DNA of 64,000 nt, from positions 1,118,001 to 1,182,000 of the forward strand of contig JAYKKM010000339.1 in the NCBI GenBank assembly GCA_035772405.1, in the 5' to 3' direction. This DNA comes from Chrysogorgia sp. JL179-B06. Taxonomy: Eukaryota; Cnidaria; Anthozoa; Scleralcyonacea; Chrysogorgiidae. Position 1 is the first letter of the stretch. Each line of letters begins with the position of its first letter. Below are positions 43,701 through 56,000 of this stretch, one piece after another. A model generated the notes under the pieces. That model was not told the DNA's origin. It saw only the letters and a list, made by a program, of their open reading frames with translations, and made no database searches. Position numbers and translations under genes: made by a program.

Positions 43701-44833
43701 GCTAAGGGATGTTGAGGTATGCTAAGGTAGGCTAAGTGATAGTAAGGTAGGATAAGGAGGGTAACAGATGATTAATAGAGGGTAAGAGAGTTGTCTTAAT
43801 GAAGGTTTATATATTTTGGTTGCTCATATATTGAGAAAGGGCCCTAATTACTGTCATGACAATAGTTTACAAATTTTCTGACGACTTCCTCACAATTGTC
43901 GTTCTGGTGTATCCATTTCTTTATTTTAGAATTAAGACTAGATTTTTCATTTGTGTTACAGTTAGGATTTTTGTTCTTGTAAAGCTTTGGAATCTTGACA
44001 TTGTCTCTCTCTCTAGTGACAAAGAAGATGCCAAGGCTTGAGTAACGTTTGAGTTCCTAGTTTTTACCTGGTTGAACAACAAATAGCAAGTGAACACGAT
44101 ATGGTCAGCATATCCACCTTGGCGGCTTGGGATTGTAACAAAATTTGAATAGACAAAAAGGTAAAAAAACAACAAAAAGCCAAGAATATGCGTCCATATA
44201 TTGATGGTCTCGTTTGTCATTAAAAATAAACTAAAAGACATAAAAGAAAATTTTAGGATAATGTTTAGACATATTTCAAAATACATATTTGAAAGCCCCC
44301 TAGCAACATTTCAAAATACACTCTCATTGGCTAAAAATGCATTTCCAAAGCTCGCGTTGCGTAATGAGAATTTCGATTTTGATATCAAATAAACAAATGC
44401 TATTTTCTACGTTTTTTTCTTGTTTTCTGCAAAATATACCAGTCGACGTTATTTTTAAATGTTTTCTCCGTCGTCTTATGATTATACAAACACTTGTAGT
44501 GTGTGAAAGTTTGATAGAATTCGTGAAAGATACGAAAATCTACGCTCAAACTTTGAGATAACAACCTTAATTCTCCCATGTTGTAAAATTGTTATGGCAA
44601 ACTTAAAACGACATGTACCTGAAAAAGCATTTTCTAAATGAAATATAAGCCCTATAGCCAGACGTAATATACGGGTTCCCACGCAGAAAATACGGTATTT
44701 CACCATACTCGAACAAAATTATATCATTTGATGTCTGTATATTATAAAAGTATTGATGTTTGTCTTTGCTCCAACCCAGTTCTGCGTCCACATCGTTAAA
44801 CTTGTTCATCGTTGAAAAGACGAAATCAAACAA
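40714..44833 (-). CDS. PAQR3: PAQR3 (RKTG), seven-helix Golgi receptor of the progestin/adipoQ family
   Basis: Six exons in transcription order: 44833-44619, 44230-44068, 43500-43348, 42594-42397, 42293-42203, 40880-40714. The protein is 328 aa from the first ATG, or 320 aa from the ATG at 44809 (MNKFNDVD); human has 311. PAQR3 holds Raf kinase at the Golgi and so restrains MAPK signalling. Landmarks in order: EIPYFLRGNPYITSGYRAY, the family signature NETINIWTHILGF, SAGYHLFNCHS, ALDLAGISLALCGCYIPGVY, FFPVIHWTYIYGG, and near the end NYIGASHQWWHI with His in the last helix. These match PAQR3 better than other PAQR members. It is convergent with PKMYT1 (stops 1.3 kb apart) and divergent from the F-BAR gene. 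Confidence 0.93.
40967..41272. mobile_element. TTAA MITE, family A, copy 7
   Basis: TTAA at 40967 and 41269. The loop is shortened: the TTACTTGCCACAAAAATGCC part is absent. It lies between PAQR3 exons 5 and 6. Confidence 0.86.
41695..42140. mobile_element. GTGTGAAGTTGATCG foldback, long or rearranged copy
   Basis: The right arm is standard (GCTGAGGCCGTCGAAACGTC...ACTTCTTATG), but the left arm stops after ATTAGATGTGTG. It is replaced by about 290 bp of other sequence with a short open frame (41720-41941) that I do not recognise. It lies between PAQR3 exons 5 and 6. Confidence 0.7.
42868..43015. repeat. GATCGTTGTAAAGTTAGGATC foldback, half copy
   Basis: One arm only, between PAQR3 exons 3 and 4. 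It is followed by (AATGT)-rich sequence to 43265 (TAATGTAATGTAATG). Confidence 0.75.
43535..43765. repeat. (GGTAGGCTAAGGGATGGTAAGGTA)-type tandem repeat
   Basis: About 10 imperfect units built from CTAAGGTAGG between PAQR3 exons 2 and 3. Confidence 0.88.
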
Positions 44834-46206
44834 GCCAACAGCTGTGTTTCCTTCAAAATATTCTCACATCTAAGACAACATTTTTAATAGAAAACATTTC
44901 CTTCCTTATTCCAACCTCAAACGAGGTTGTAAAATAATTTGCATTTTTTGAGTATTCTATCACATCTCTCAAAAGTAGCTGTACAAGACGTGCCATATTT
45001 TCATCGTAATCTTTGATAATTTATTTGCATTTTGTACTGTGATGTCTACATCTTAATGTTGGCGTTATTAAACAATCTTTAAAACTGTAATCTTTAAAAT
45101 AAAGGTTACTAATCTTTTAGTCTTTCCTATAAATTCCTTTACTGCATCTTTTAGCTGCGTCACATATTCAGGCCCGCACAAGACGCTGTTGTTGAAATTA
45201 TGAAATTATCAAACAGTATTTTCTGCTGCTCTGCATTAGTGATTATTTATTTTGTCCTTATTTATATCTTTTACATCCTTACGAAAATTTGTAATTAATA
45301 GTGATATTACCTATTTCTGCTCATTAAAAATTAATTCAGGCGAAAAATCTCTGAAAATGCGATTCTACTATGTATGATCGCTTACTATAAAACCCTGGGC
45401 TCCCCTCTGGGTGAGCGCCGAAGGCGCTAGAACCCTGTAGGAATTTGTTATTTCTAACTCTCCTGTATTTTGGTTGGTGATGCATATAACATTTTCAATA
45501 ACTGCGAGGATCTTTAATCTTGGTTAACTTAGCAACTTCAGTCCTTGTATGCCGGGACAAAGTAATATTGAATCTTCCTCTGCGCGATATACGCCTGGGG
45601 GCGAGAAGGGGTTCCCACCACCCCCCTGCTTCTGGCAATTAGGTGGGCGCTAGCCCCCCTTGCCCTACGGCCATGTGTTGTATTGTCATTATATTGTGCT
45701 CTATGCATATTATGCTTGTGTATATGTCATTATTTATGGTGCTTTAGATTACTATAGAAACTGTACAAGACTTAATTAATAAACTATGTTGCTAAGACGT
45801 CGATAAGAATATATGTTGTCAGTTTTTTATGCAAATTATCCCTGCAGCTGAAAAAGTCTTAATCTCTTTAAAACAATTAAAAATGGTTAATGCTGACATA
45901 TTTTCCAAAACTTCAAAAGCCAGTTGTTCGAAGCGGTGCCAAGATAACTTATATATCCGTGGAATATAAATTTCCTATTATACTATTATCCGACGGTGTG
46001 GCTTTGAGCTTCCAGGTTAATAATTTGGCAGTTTCAATAGTTCACATTTAACTATGTCTTGTTATGGACATATTTTCCTTATATGGCGACATCGTTTTGC
46101 ATATGAATATGTTCAAAGATATTGACACGGAAATAGTGAAGTGCTCATCAATGATACATAATCTTTTATCCTTTTCGAAGTAAAACGAAAGCGAGCATTT
46201 GAAACT
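44834..46206. promoter_or_regulatory. PAQR3 / F-BAR gene divergent intergenic region
   Basis: 1.37 kb between two start codons facing away from each other. It is unusually free of repeats compared with the rest of the window. It holds one GC-rich palindromic patch (about 45390-45435, TGAGCGCCGAAGGCGC). No TATA box could be assigned with confidence; a shared promoter is inferred from position. Confidence 0.4.
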
Positions 46207-49200
46207 ATGAGTGAAAGTACAAGCTGTTTTAGTGTTCTCCCTCACAGGTCGTTAAATGAGTCGGTAAAGACGAATATTTTCAACACTATAAAGCAAATCA
46301 AGACCGGTATGTTTAATACGTTCGTTACTCGTTAGGAACTTTTAATGCTACTTCTAGTACTAACTCGAATATCGATGATTAAAAAGGGCACATTTTTTGT
46401 CTGCTAATGTCGATACTCGTCTTAAGATTTATGCTCTATGTGTGTCTTTTAATCTAGAATGTATCGTGTCTATATATTATTCACAAAACTCGAATTATAC
46501 TTATAGAAAAACCCTGTAGAATTATAAATTTATGTTTACAAATACACGATTAAAAGTTTTGCATGTTCGTCTCAATATTTTGGGCGAGTCGTAGTAAAAC
46601 ATTTTATTACTTTTCTCCAAAATATAATATATTGTTATATATCATTATATCTGATGACACATTGGTCACTAATTCCTATTATTATTTTAGCCTTATCTAA
46701 TGTAAACAAACTTCAATAATTTTAATCTGTGTAAATGCTGTACCATTTTAATATTTTTAACATTCAATAGTTACTTCTTGGTCATGCATCTATATAATAT
46801 TTAATCAGATTAATATATTAATGTATCGTATTAACACTTTGCTGTAGACTTTGACAGTTTCCAACTTTTAATTAAATATTTTAATAAAATACTTTAAGTT
46901 TGCATGCAATCGTCAAAAAGACCTTCCTTATTTTAGCTGGAGGGGACCTGATGAAAATGTTCAACTTTAGGCAGAGATGATGCCTGGTGTGTAGGATTTG
47001 ACTGCATGTATATGTCATTACTTAAAGCTACCATTAATGTACTGTATATATGTAGGCAGAGAGAGCTGCCAAACTCTTCACACACATGATCAAGTGTCCG
47101 ATATATGTAACCGGATTCTAACCCTTCAGCCAAAGTGGTGAGAGTTTGTCACTGACAGGTACCACACAACCCCTACATCAGTGATGCATCATCACAGATC
47201 ATCTCATCACATCAGCAGGTTTCAAATGACCCAGTGACAACAAAACAATTTTTAAGAATTGTGATAAGGGTGGGGATGGAATTCATGGGGTACTGAACGG
47301 GGGCAAAGATAGAAAAATATTTTCAGTTTATCAATTTATACTCTGGTTTGTCAGACCACAACCAATGGTCAGTGGCAATACATATTATTCAATTCATAAA
47401 GGATATATAAAAGCTGAAAAATTACTAAATGTTTGGGGAAAATTGGTAAAAAACAAGTGACCCTCCGGTTTGGAGATCACCCACACGGTGATGAGAAAAA
47501 AATTATATTATAGTTCAATCTGACATAGTTTGACACTACTCTGGTTTTAAAAAGTTTTTTGAACATAAATTTTAAAAGTTACTGTCCATGACCCCAATGT
47601 TTCGACACTCCAATCTAGTGCATGTCTTCATCAGGGGTGGTCGTTGTAAAGTTAGGATCCCTATATGTATACTGTCATAGAACCGATGATGACATTATGC
47701 ACACACATGTTTCGCTGTAGTTCAGCTCATCAGTGCAATTATGGAACAATCTGCATGTAAGAGTGACCCCTACAACTGCAATTGTCGGTGACAACTGCAT
47801 GTAGGACAGTACTGGTGACTCACACATCCAGATAGCATGAAGTGATATGGAGCCAGAGTATTGCTCAATTGCCACAAGGGTAGTGAGCATTGCATTAGTG
47901 CTAACAGACACCCACATCAACTTCACGGACTGCTCAACAACACCGAAGTGAAGGAGCGTATATTTTTGGCCTAAAGCTTTTCTGAATATCAAGTTAAATT
48001 ATGTTTCAAAGATATATGCTGATCACTAATTAAAATATTTTGGGCTATCATAAAATGTCTTGTCAGCAAATACAAATCAAATACTCTAAAAGGTTGGTGT
48101 ACTACTGCCAAAATAGTGCGTAAAAGGTCTAACGTTCCTAATCATTTTGTTTATTATAGCAAACTAAAACCAGTTTCCCCATCTTTTAGTGTCAGAATTT
48201 ATAAACAAGATATGTTTGGTTAAAGAACACGCTGCGACACAGCTTTTAACTGCTGTTGAAACTTTTAGAAAGAAAGCAAATGAAATTAAAAAAGACAGGT
48301 AACCAATATCCTTCACTAGCTGAGAAAGGCTGAACAAACGTGCAGCCTGCAGCTTTGGATGAAAAGATTATTGATTCATAGTGACGATTGACATTTAATG
48401 TACATCTCTTTTAGTCGTGGAATAATGGGCAGCGTATCTAATACATGGGAGGCCTTGCTGACAGATACTGAAGATGAAGCAAGGGTAAAAATTTGTCTCG
48501 GTTGTTTTAACTCTTTACATGTTTACCCCAGGGTTGATCAGCACCTAACTTCTCGTAATAATTATCAATGGTTAAGCAAGCATAGAGGTAATGAGAATAC
48601 AAGAAATGATCACTAAAGATGTCATGTTTTTAAAACAACTTCTCCAAACTAGTACACACAAGAAATGGTTGGAATGTTTATGGAAGCACGGGTGGCGTGT
48701 GCTATTAGGGCGCTGCCACTCACCGCTAAGTCAAGTTAGTACTTAGATGGGTGACTATACCTGGGAATAACCTCGTGTTGATTTGGGAGCTTGGAACTCA
48801 TGTGAGTAGAGTTATTAGTTGATCTCTCCCGTGCTTCAACAGTTTTCCTCCAGGGCTTCTGGTTTTCCTCCCTCAGTAAAATCGAAATTTAGATCGTAGC
48901 TGTGCTCCGTGGTCAGACATGAGTCGTATGATGGCAGCCTGTGGCACCTTTGACATATCTTAACTCGGCCACGTTCAAGCTAAACAATTTGTAAAGACAC
49001 ACGTCTGCTGTGTCTGTTAATAATACCATTAAGGATAATTTGTATGTTGATTAGGGGCTAAACCAATATCTACAGAGTTGAGTATACTATATTCCATGAT
49101 TTAATTCTGTAAAAAGTCCAATCTTTTGCTTAACTTTCTACTGGATTACATTTCTCTACATTAAAATATAATATGTTTTTTTTTCATGTGTTTGTCTTTC

Positions 49201-51875
49201 TTTATATTCCAGGAGCTTCTTGAACTTTCACAGAAACTAGTAAACAGCATAAGTATCCCATTATTTGACCAATCATCAAAGAAAAAAGTCATAATTAAGA
49301 AAGTAATTATAATACTATATTTTGTAGTGGACTTGTTATTAATAATAATACAGTACAATAATATTTTATTAATTGATATTATAGCAATGGTCATCTTTAG
49401 AGTTTAGAGTCAGATTGTTGACTGCTGCTGAGCCATTGAGCCAGAAATTATCAAATAAAAAACAATGTTGAATTTCAATTTCCATTTTTTTCAATTTTCA
49501 ATTTTTTTTCTCAATTTTTTTATTTTTTTCATATTTTTTTAAAAATTGTTTTTCAATTTCAATTTCAATTCACACACTATAGACATAATGCTACTAGTAT
49601 GAAGTTGATCATGCAGGTTGTTGTAGTCTTGAGAAAGACTGTTGTTGTTGTTGACTGATGTTTTAACAGCCTCAGCAGCAGTCATTCTGTCAAGGTCATG
49701 ATGACCTTGACAGACTGTAGATGAAAGGATGTCAAAATGCCAGTCATTTACTTTATAATGTTATTTGTAGCCCAATATGTATACAACATGTCAGACTGAA
49801 ATTAACAAGCTGCGACTTTTCAACTAAAAAAAAATATTTAATTCTCAACTTTATTTTAATTCTCAACAAGATGTTTGTAAGTCGTGAAAGCCTTGAAGTT
49901 CAACTGGACAAGACCGAAGAAATGCTTACAAAGGTATTAATAATTTTGTAACATATGTTATAATGTATATTATGATGATTTAAATTCTAAAAATGTGCAT
50001 GGGCATTAATTATTTTTTCACATAGTCTTTCAAAGATTACTCTGATTCATGGACCAAATACAAGATGTACTCCAAGGACCCACAAAAGGTGTTTAATATT
50101 TCATTTTGGTGATCTATTCTTTTCATACATTAATTTAGAAACCTTGACAAACCTCACACATAAGAGCTGGCACCCTCAATAATTGTATAAACCTATTGTT
50201 TGGATAATCCTGATCTTTTGACATAGTCTTAGAGATAAATTTGAGTGGTGTCAGGTTCCACTATCAGCAGGACACATGGAGATTTCCAAGTGGTCTGAAG
50301 TCACCCTGAAATGGGAAGCCTTCATTGCAGGCTTGATCTGAAGATGTTGCGGCCAGGGCCCCCACCTTCCCCTAGGCTTATCTTGGCTCTCGGGTTATGG
50401 TCTTTCACAGGGCCCTAAATATGCTAGAAGCTTCATTCTATGTGTAGGATTTACATGATGGTTATCATTTCGGGCCCCTTATTTGGCCCAGGCCCTGAGG
50501 CAGTTACCTCGGCTATAATCCCCCCTCTCGACCGGGCTGGTTGCAGGCTCTTAAATTCATACTTAGTAAATTCTGAAAAAGTTTAATTTTCCATTATATA
50601 TAAATTAAATGTGACTAATGCAGCTTGGTTGTTTCGATAATAGTAAATTGTTTGCTATTCAAGCTTAAAGTTCCCCTAACCTCAATATTTTTTATTGTCT
50701 TATTTGGAAGAACTTTTAAAATGATAAAGTAACTTCTTTTGAAGATTTTCGTTTCTTCGCTTTCGTTTTGAGATATATCAGTTTGTTTAATATGCAAATG
50801 TCCGGAATTTATGTCACACATGCATAATGACTTATCAGAGAATGTTATATATCTTTGCGTTCATCAAATAAAAACACTAAAGTGTGAATATTACACGTGT
50901 GCGCGTTTCTCCCACAACACCAAACTTCTTGATTTTAAAGGATTTCGTTCGAGAATGAAAGAGATATACACATTTCTCCAATAAGTCATCATGCATGTGT
51001 GACGTAATTCCAGACATTTGCAAATCATACAAACTGATATATCTCAAAAAGAAAGCGTAGAAACGAAAATCTTCAAAAGAAGTTACTTTATCATTTTAAA
51101 AGATCTTCCAAATAAGACAATAAACATTTTTGAGGTTAGGCCAGGGTTAGGCAGGCCGCGCTCCACTTAACCGAGTTGTTCCGGCCGGGGGGACTGGGGT
51201 TGCCTGCGAAGGAGGCTAAATATAATGGTCAAACAAATTTGAATTGTGAGAGTGCTTGAAATTGCAATCTAGATACCTAACAATTTTGTGAAGTTTATAA
51301 ACAACAATATCAAAACAGAGACTGATATTCGGAATTTCAGGCAACCTGCCACCACATATATGAAGTATATGAAGACAGAATTAGTTTTGAAAAAAACGTT
51401 TTCTACAAAATTAATTTCAAATAAATTAAATAAATTAATCAAATAAATTAATCAAATAAATAATTTATTTATTTATTTATTTTAATTGTAACATGTCTTT
51501 CTCTTTGAATATTTCAGGAACAACATGTTTCAACCATATGTTATAACTGTCATAATGATTATGTATCGCAACTTGCTGGTTTTAATGAGACACATAAAAT
51601 GTTATATCATAACATTGTACCAGAAATGTTGACAGTAAGTGTGCAGTAAATTAGGTAACTTATTGGTTTCGGTAACTTGAATTTTGCCAAGGTTGTACTG
51701 GAACATCAAGGTCTCCTTCCAGCTGCAAACCGAACCTTGAAATCGGCCTTGAAATTAATGCAATTGGCCAAAATAATTAGTGTCCCCATATTAGCTGTAT
51801 ATATGCTTAGTGATACTTCCACCTAAATTGTAACAGCTCACCATATGGCCATAACATCTTACCATGTGGCCTGTA

Positions 51876-51909
<34 letters not shown>

Positions 51910-51974
51910 ATCTATCTATCCATCTACCTACTTACCTACCTACCAACCAACCTACCTACCTACCTACCTACCTC

Positions 51975-52020
<46 letters not shown>

Positions 52021-52929
52021 CCTCATTAGGATACACAAACAACTATGAATGATTTTGGAAATTACTACTCAAACTTAATGCAGTTATTTTCACAGACATT
52101 ACAAGAAAAGGTAAAATGTTTATTCCAGATGATTTACACCTGTTTATAAATATTATATGCTTTTTAACTGCCCCAGTGGTGATCAATATCTAACTTCTAA
52201 TAATATCAATGGTTAACCAAGTATAGAAGTAACGAGAATATAGAAAATGATCACCAAAGATAAACTGACATGTTTTTAAAACAACTTCTCCCAACTAGTA
52301 CTATAAGAAATGGTGGAGACCAATAAAGAGAATATGTATGTTGATACTGGGAAGTAAAGTTTAAAGATGTTTTTTCTGTATTGTAGCTAAACAGGAGAAT
52401 CACAAAATTACAGTCAATTGAAAGTTTGTTTGGACTTGTTAATGTGAATACAGACATTGGCCAGTTTGTGCAATCTCTAGGAGCTGCAGAGATGAAAACA
52501 CTTAACAAACCACATGAAAATCCAGATGTAGATGCTACAGCATCAGTGAGTTCCCTTAACACACCTTCTTTGTAACATATCCATCTTTCCCACCTTGCCC
52601 CACCACCAATTCACACCTTACCCCACCACCCTTCACACCCAACACCCCTTCATACCTTCCCCCAACACTCCTTCCCACCACCTCCTTTGCACCTTATTGT
52701 ACCTTCCCACCTTATTACACCTTCCCACCTTATTACACCTTCCCACCTTATCCCACCACACCTTCCCACCTTATCCCACCACCCCTTTCACACCTCACCA
52801 CCCTAGTTATCTTTGTATCTACCTACCTGCCTAGCTACCTACCTGGCTACCTACTGTATATACCTGCTTATCTATACCTATCTGCCTATCTATCTAGTAC
52901 CTACCTACCTTACCTACCTACCTTCCTAA

Positions 52930-52968
<39 letters not shown>

Positions 52969-53013
52969 ACCTATCTATCTAACCTGTCTGTCTGTCGGTC
53001 TGTCGGTCGGTCG

Positions 53014-53066
<53 letters not shown>

Positions 53067-56000
53067 CCTACCTACCTAACTAACTAACTAACTAACTAAC
53101 TATCTGCCTATCTACCTGCCTATCTATTTACCTACCTACATCACTGATCTCAAAAATAGGACTGGATTGAGCTTTCTATTGTATCTGACGAGCTTATTTT
53201 GAAGCCTGTATATTTGCATAATGCAAATTGACGAGAGATCATCAAAAGCTCCGAGTTTGCAAGCAAATCGAAATGCGACGCTCGCAAAATAGGTTTAGTG
53301 TCTGGCCAATATATTTTCTTTGTTGGCATTAAATGCATAAAATCTTAATCCTAATTTGACGTCTCATATTAGGCTTCTCTTACTGGATAATTTCATTACG
53401 AATACAGTGGTGAATCGGAGAGGAAAGGCAGAATTCTGACATTTAATAACTGTCCAGCGAGTATGTTTCCTTTGCTAAAGTTAAATAGCAAATGTCAGAA
53501 TCCTCCCCAACATGTCTGTGATGCCACAGTACTCCTTAGGTGGTCACTCCAATATGGCCGCTGTTGGCTTCATTTTTGTAACAACAGAAGCTCGATCCAG
53601 TCCTATTTTTGAGATCAGTGACCTACATACACAGTTTTATCCATTTCAGTTTCCACTTTCTTTCATCATTCTTTTCTTAATTTAGGATGTTTTAGGTATC
53701 ACACTATTACTTAACCATCTTACAGAACCAGCATTAAAAAGAAAATATTATCAAATGAACAATGGGGTTAGTACGCCTAATTAGTGATCGTTGTGAAAAA
53801 CACTCGTAACCCAGAAATGTGGCATTGTTATGTTCATCCATTCCTATTTTGATTCTTTGTTTCCAAGGCATCAAACATTGTAAACCGGATTGATAAAGAT
53901 CAAACAGCATTAAAATCTCTGAAACAATTACGTAATAGGTAAGAAACTGGGGCAATGATGTTATTTCACGTGACACTTATCTTTCTAAGATTAAATAGAG
54001 TTGGATGATTGTCAAGCTCATATCCTCAGAAAATGAGTCCCGGATAGGAATCGAACCTGTAACCTTCTGATTGCCTGTGAGACGCTCAACATTGAGCTAC
54101 TGAGACTCAGATGGAGAGCGAAGGTCACTATGATGTACTGGTTCGATTGATTGTAGTGAATGTGGGAGAGCTTGGAGTAGACAAACGATACACGGACGAT
54201 CGTCAAGCTCGTATCCTCAGAAAAATTATTCTGAGTCCCGGACCGATATAAAGTAACTGCCGCGTTTGGCAGTACATATATCAATCGAACCAGTACATCA
54301 TTGTAACCTTCGCTCTCCATCTGAGTCTCGTTAGCTCAATGGTTAGAGCATCTCACCAGCAATCAGAAGGTTGCAGGTTCGATTCTTGTCTGGGACACTG
54401 AGGATATGAGCTTGACGACGGTCCATGTATCGTCTGTCTACTCCAATCTCTCCCACATTCACTACAGCAGTGTAAATCTCTTCCTGCTCGTGGAATAGAC
54501 AATTATAGTTAGACACAATTGAAAGCCCAACTTACAGGGCCGAAGAGAAAATGGTTGTGTAACTGAAAATTGATTAGCGAAGGAGATCATTTAGCAGCGG
54601 TAGCCGTTGTGGTGGCCTCGTGAGTTGTTATAATTAGTTGATTGGTTTGTCCTTGTTTCTCTTTAAAAGCTATATAGAAAATCGTTCGTATGGTAATCCA
54701 GATGTCATGTCGGAAGACCTGCTTAAAAACGATTTTGAACTAAAGCAAAAAAGGTTACAACTGGCTGTCATTTCTGCACAGGTGAATTGAAAATATTACT
54801 TTATTGTTTAATTTTTCTGCTGTATGGCTGATTGTATAGAGAAGGTTACATATGTGTACAACCTGTAACCTTCTGATGACTAGTGAGATGCTCTAACTAT
54901 TGAGCTACATGAACTAAGATGATGAGTGAAGGTTACATATGTGTACAACCTGTAACCTTCTGATGACTAGTGAGATGCTCTAACTATTGAGCTACATGGA
55001 CTAAGATGATGAGTGAAGGTTACATATGTGTACAACCTGTAACCTTCTGATGACCAGTGAGATGCTCTAACTATTGAGCTACATAGACTAAGATGATGAG
55101 TGAAGATTACATATGTGTACAACCTGTAACCTTCTGATGACCAGTGAGATACTCTAACTATTGAGCTACATAGACTAAGATGATGAGTGAAGATTACATA
55201 TGTGTACAACCTGTAACCTTCTGATGACTAGTGAGATGCTCTAACTATTGAGCTACATAGACTAAGATGATGAGTGAAGATTACATATGTGTACAACCTG
55301 TAACCTTCTGATGACTAGTGAGATGCTCTAACTATTGAGCTACATAGACTAAGATGATGAGTGAAGATTACATATGTGTACAACCTGTAACCTTCTGATG
55401 ACTAGTGAGATGCTCTAACTATTGAGCTACATAGACTAAGATGATGAGTGAAGGTTACATATGTGTACAACCTGTAACCTTCTGATGACCAGTGAGATAC
55501 TCTAACTATTGAGCTACATAGACTAAGATGATGAGTGAAGATTACATATGTGTACAACCTGTAACCTTCTGATGACCAGTGAGATGCTCTAACTATTGAG
55601 CTACATAGACTAAGATGATGAGTGAAGATTACATATGTGTACAACCTGTAACCTTCTGATGACTAGTGAGATGCTCTAACTATTGAGCTACATGGACTAA
55701 GATGATGAGTGAAGATTACATATGTGTACAATCTGTAACCTTCTGATGACCAGTGAGATGCTCTAACTATTGAACTACATGGACTAAGATGAGGAGTGAA
55801 GGTTACATATGTGTACAACCTGTAACCTTCTGATGACTAGTGAGATGCTCTAACTATTGAGCTACATAGACTAAGATGATGAGTGAAGATTACATATGTG
55901 TACAATCTGTAACCTTCTGATGACTAGTGAGATGCTCTAACTATCAATGAATGTTTATATTTTGATAGATGAACCTTTTCACCAAGGATATGATACAGGA

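Noticed and set aside
54325..54396. Functional tRNA gene
   Set aside because: The cloverleaf is recognisable but the acceptor stem and anticodon arm have mismatches. It belongs to a repeat family with inverted partners, so it is annotated as tRNA-derived.
54838..55945. CRISPR-like regular array
   Set aside because: Units are contiguous 87-bp tandem repeats without unique spacers, in an animal intron.
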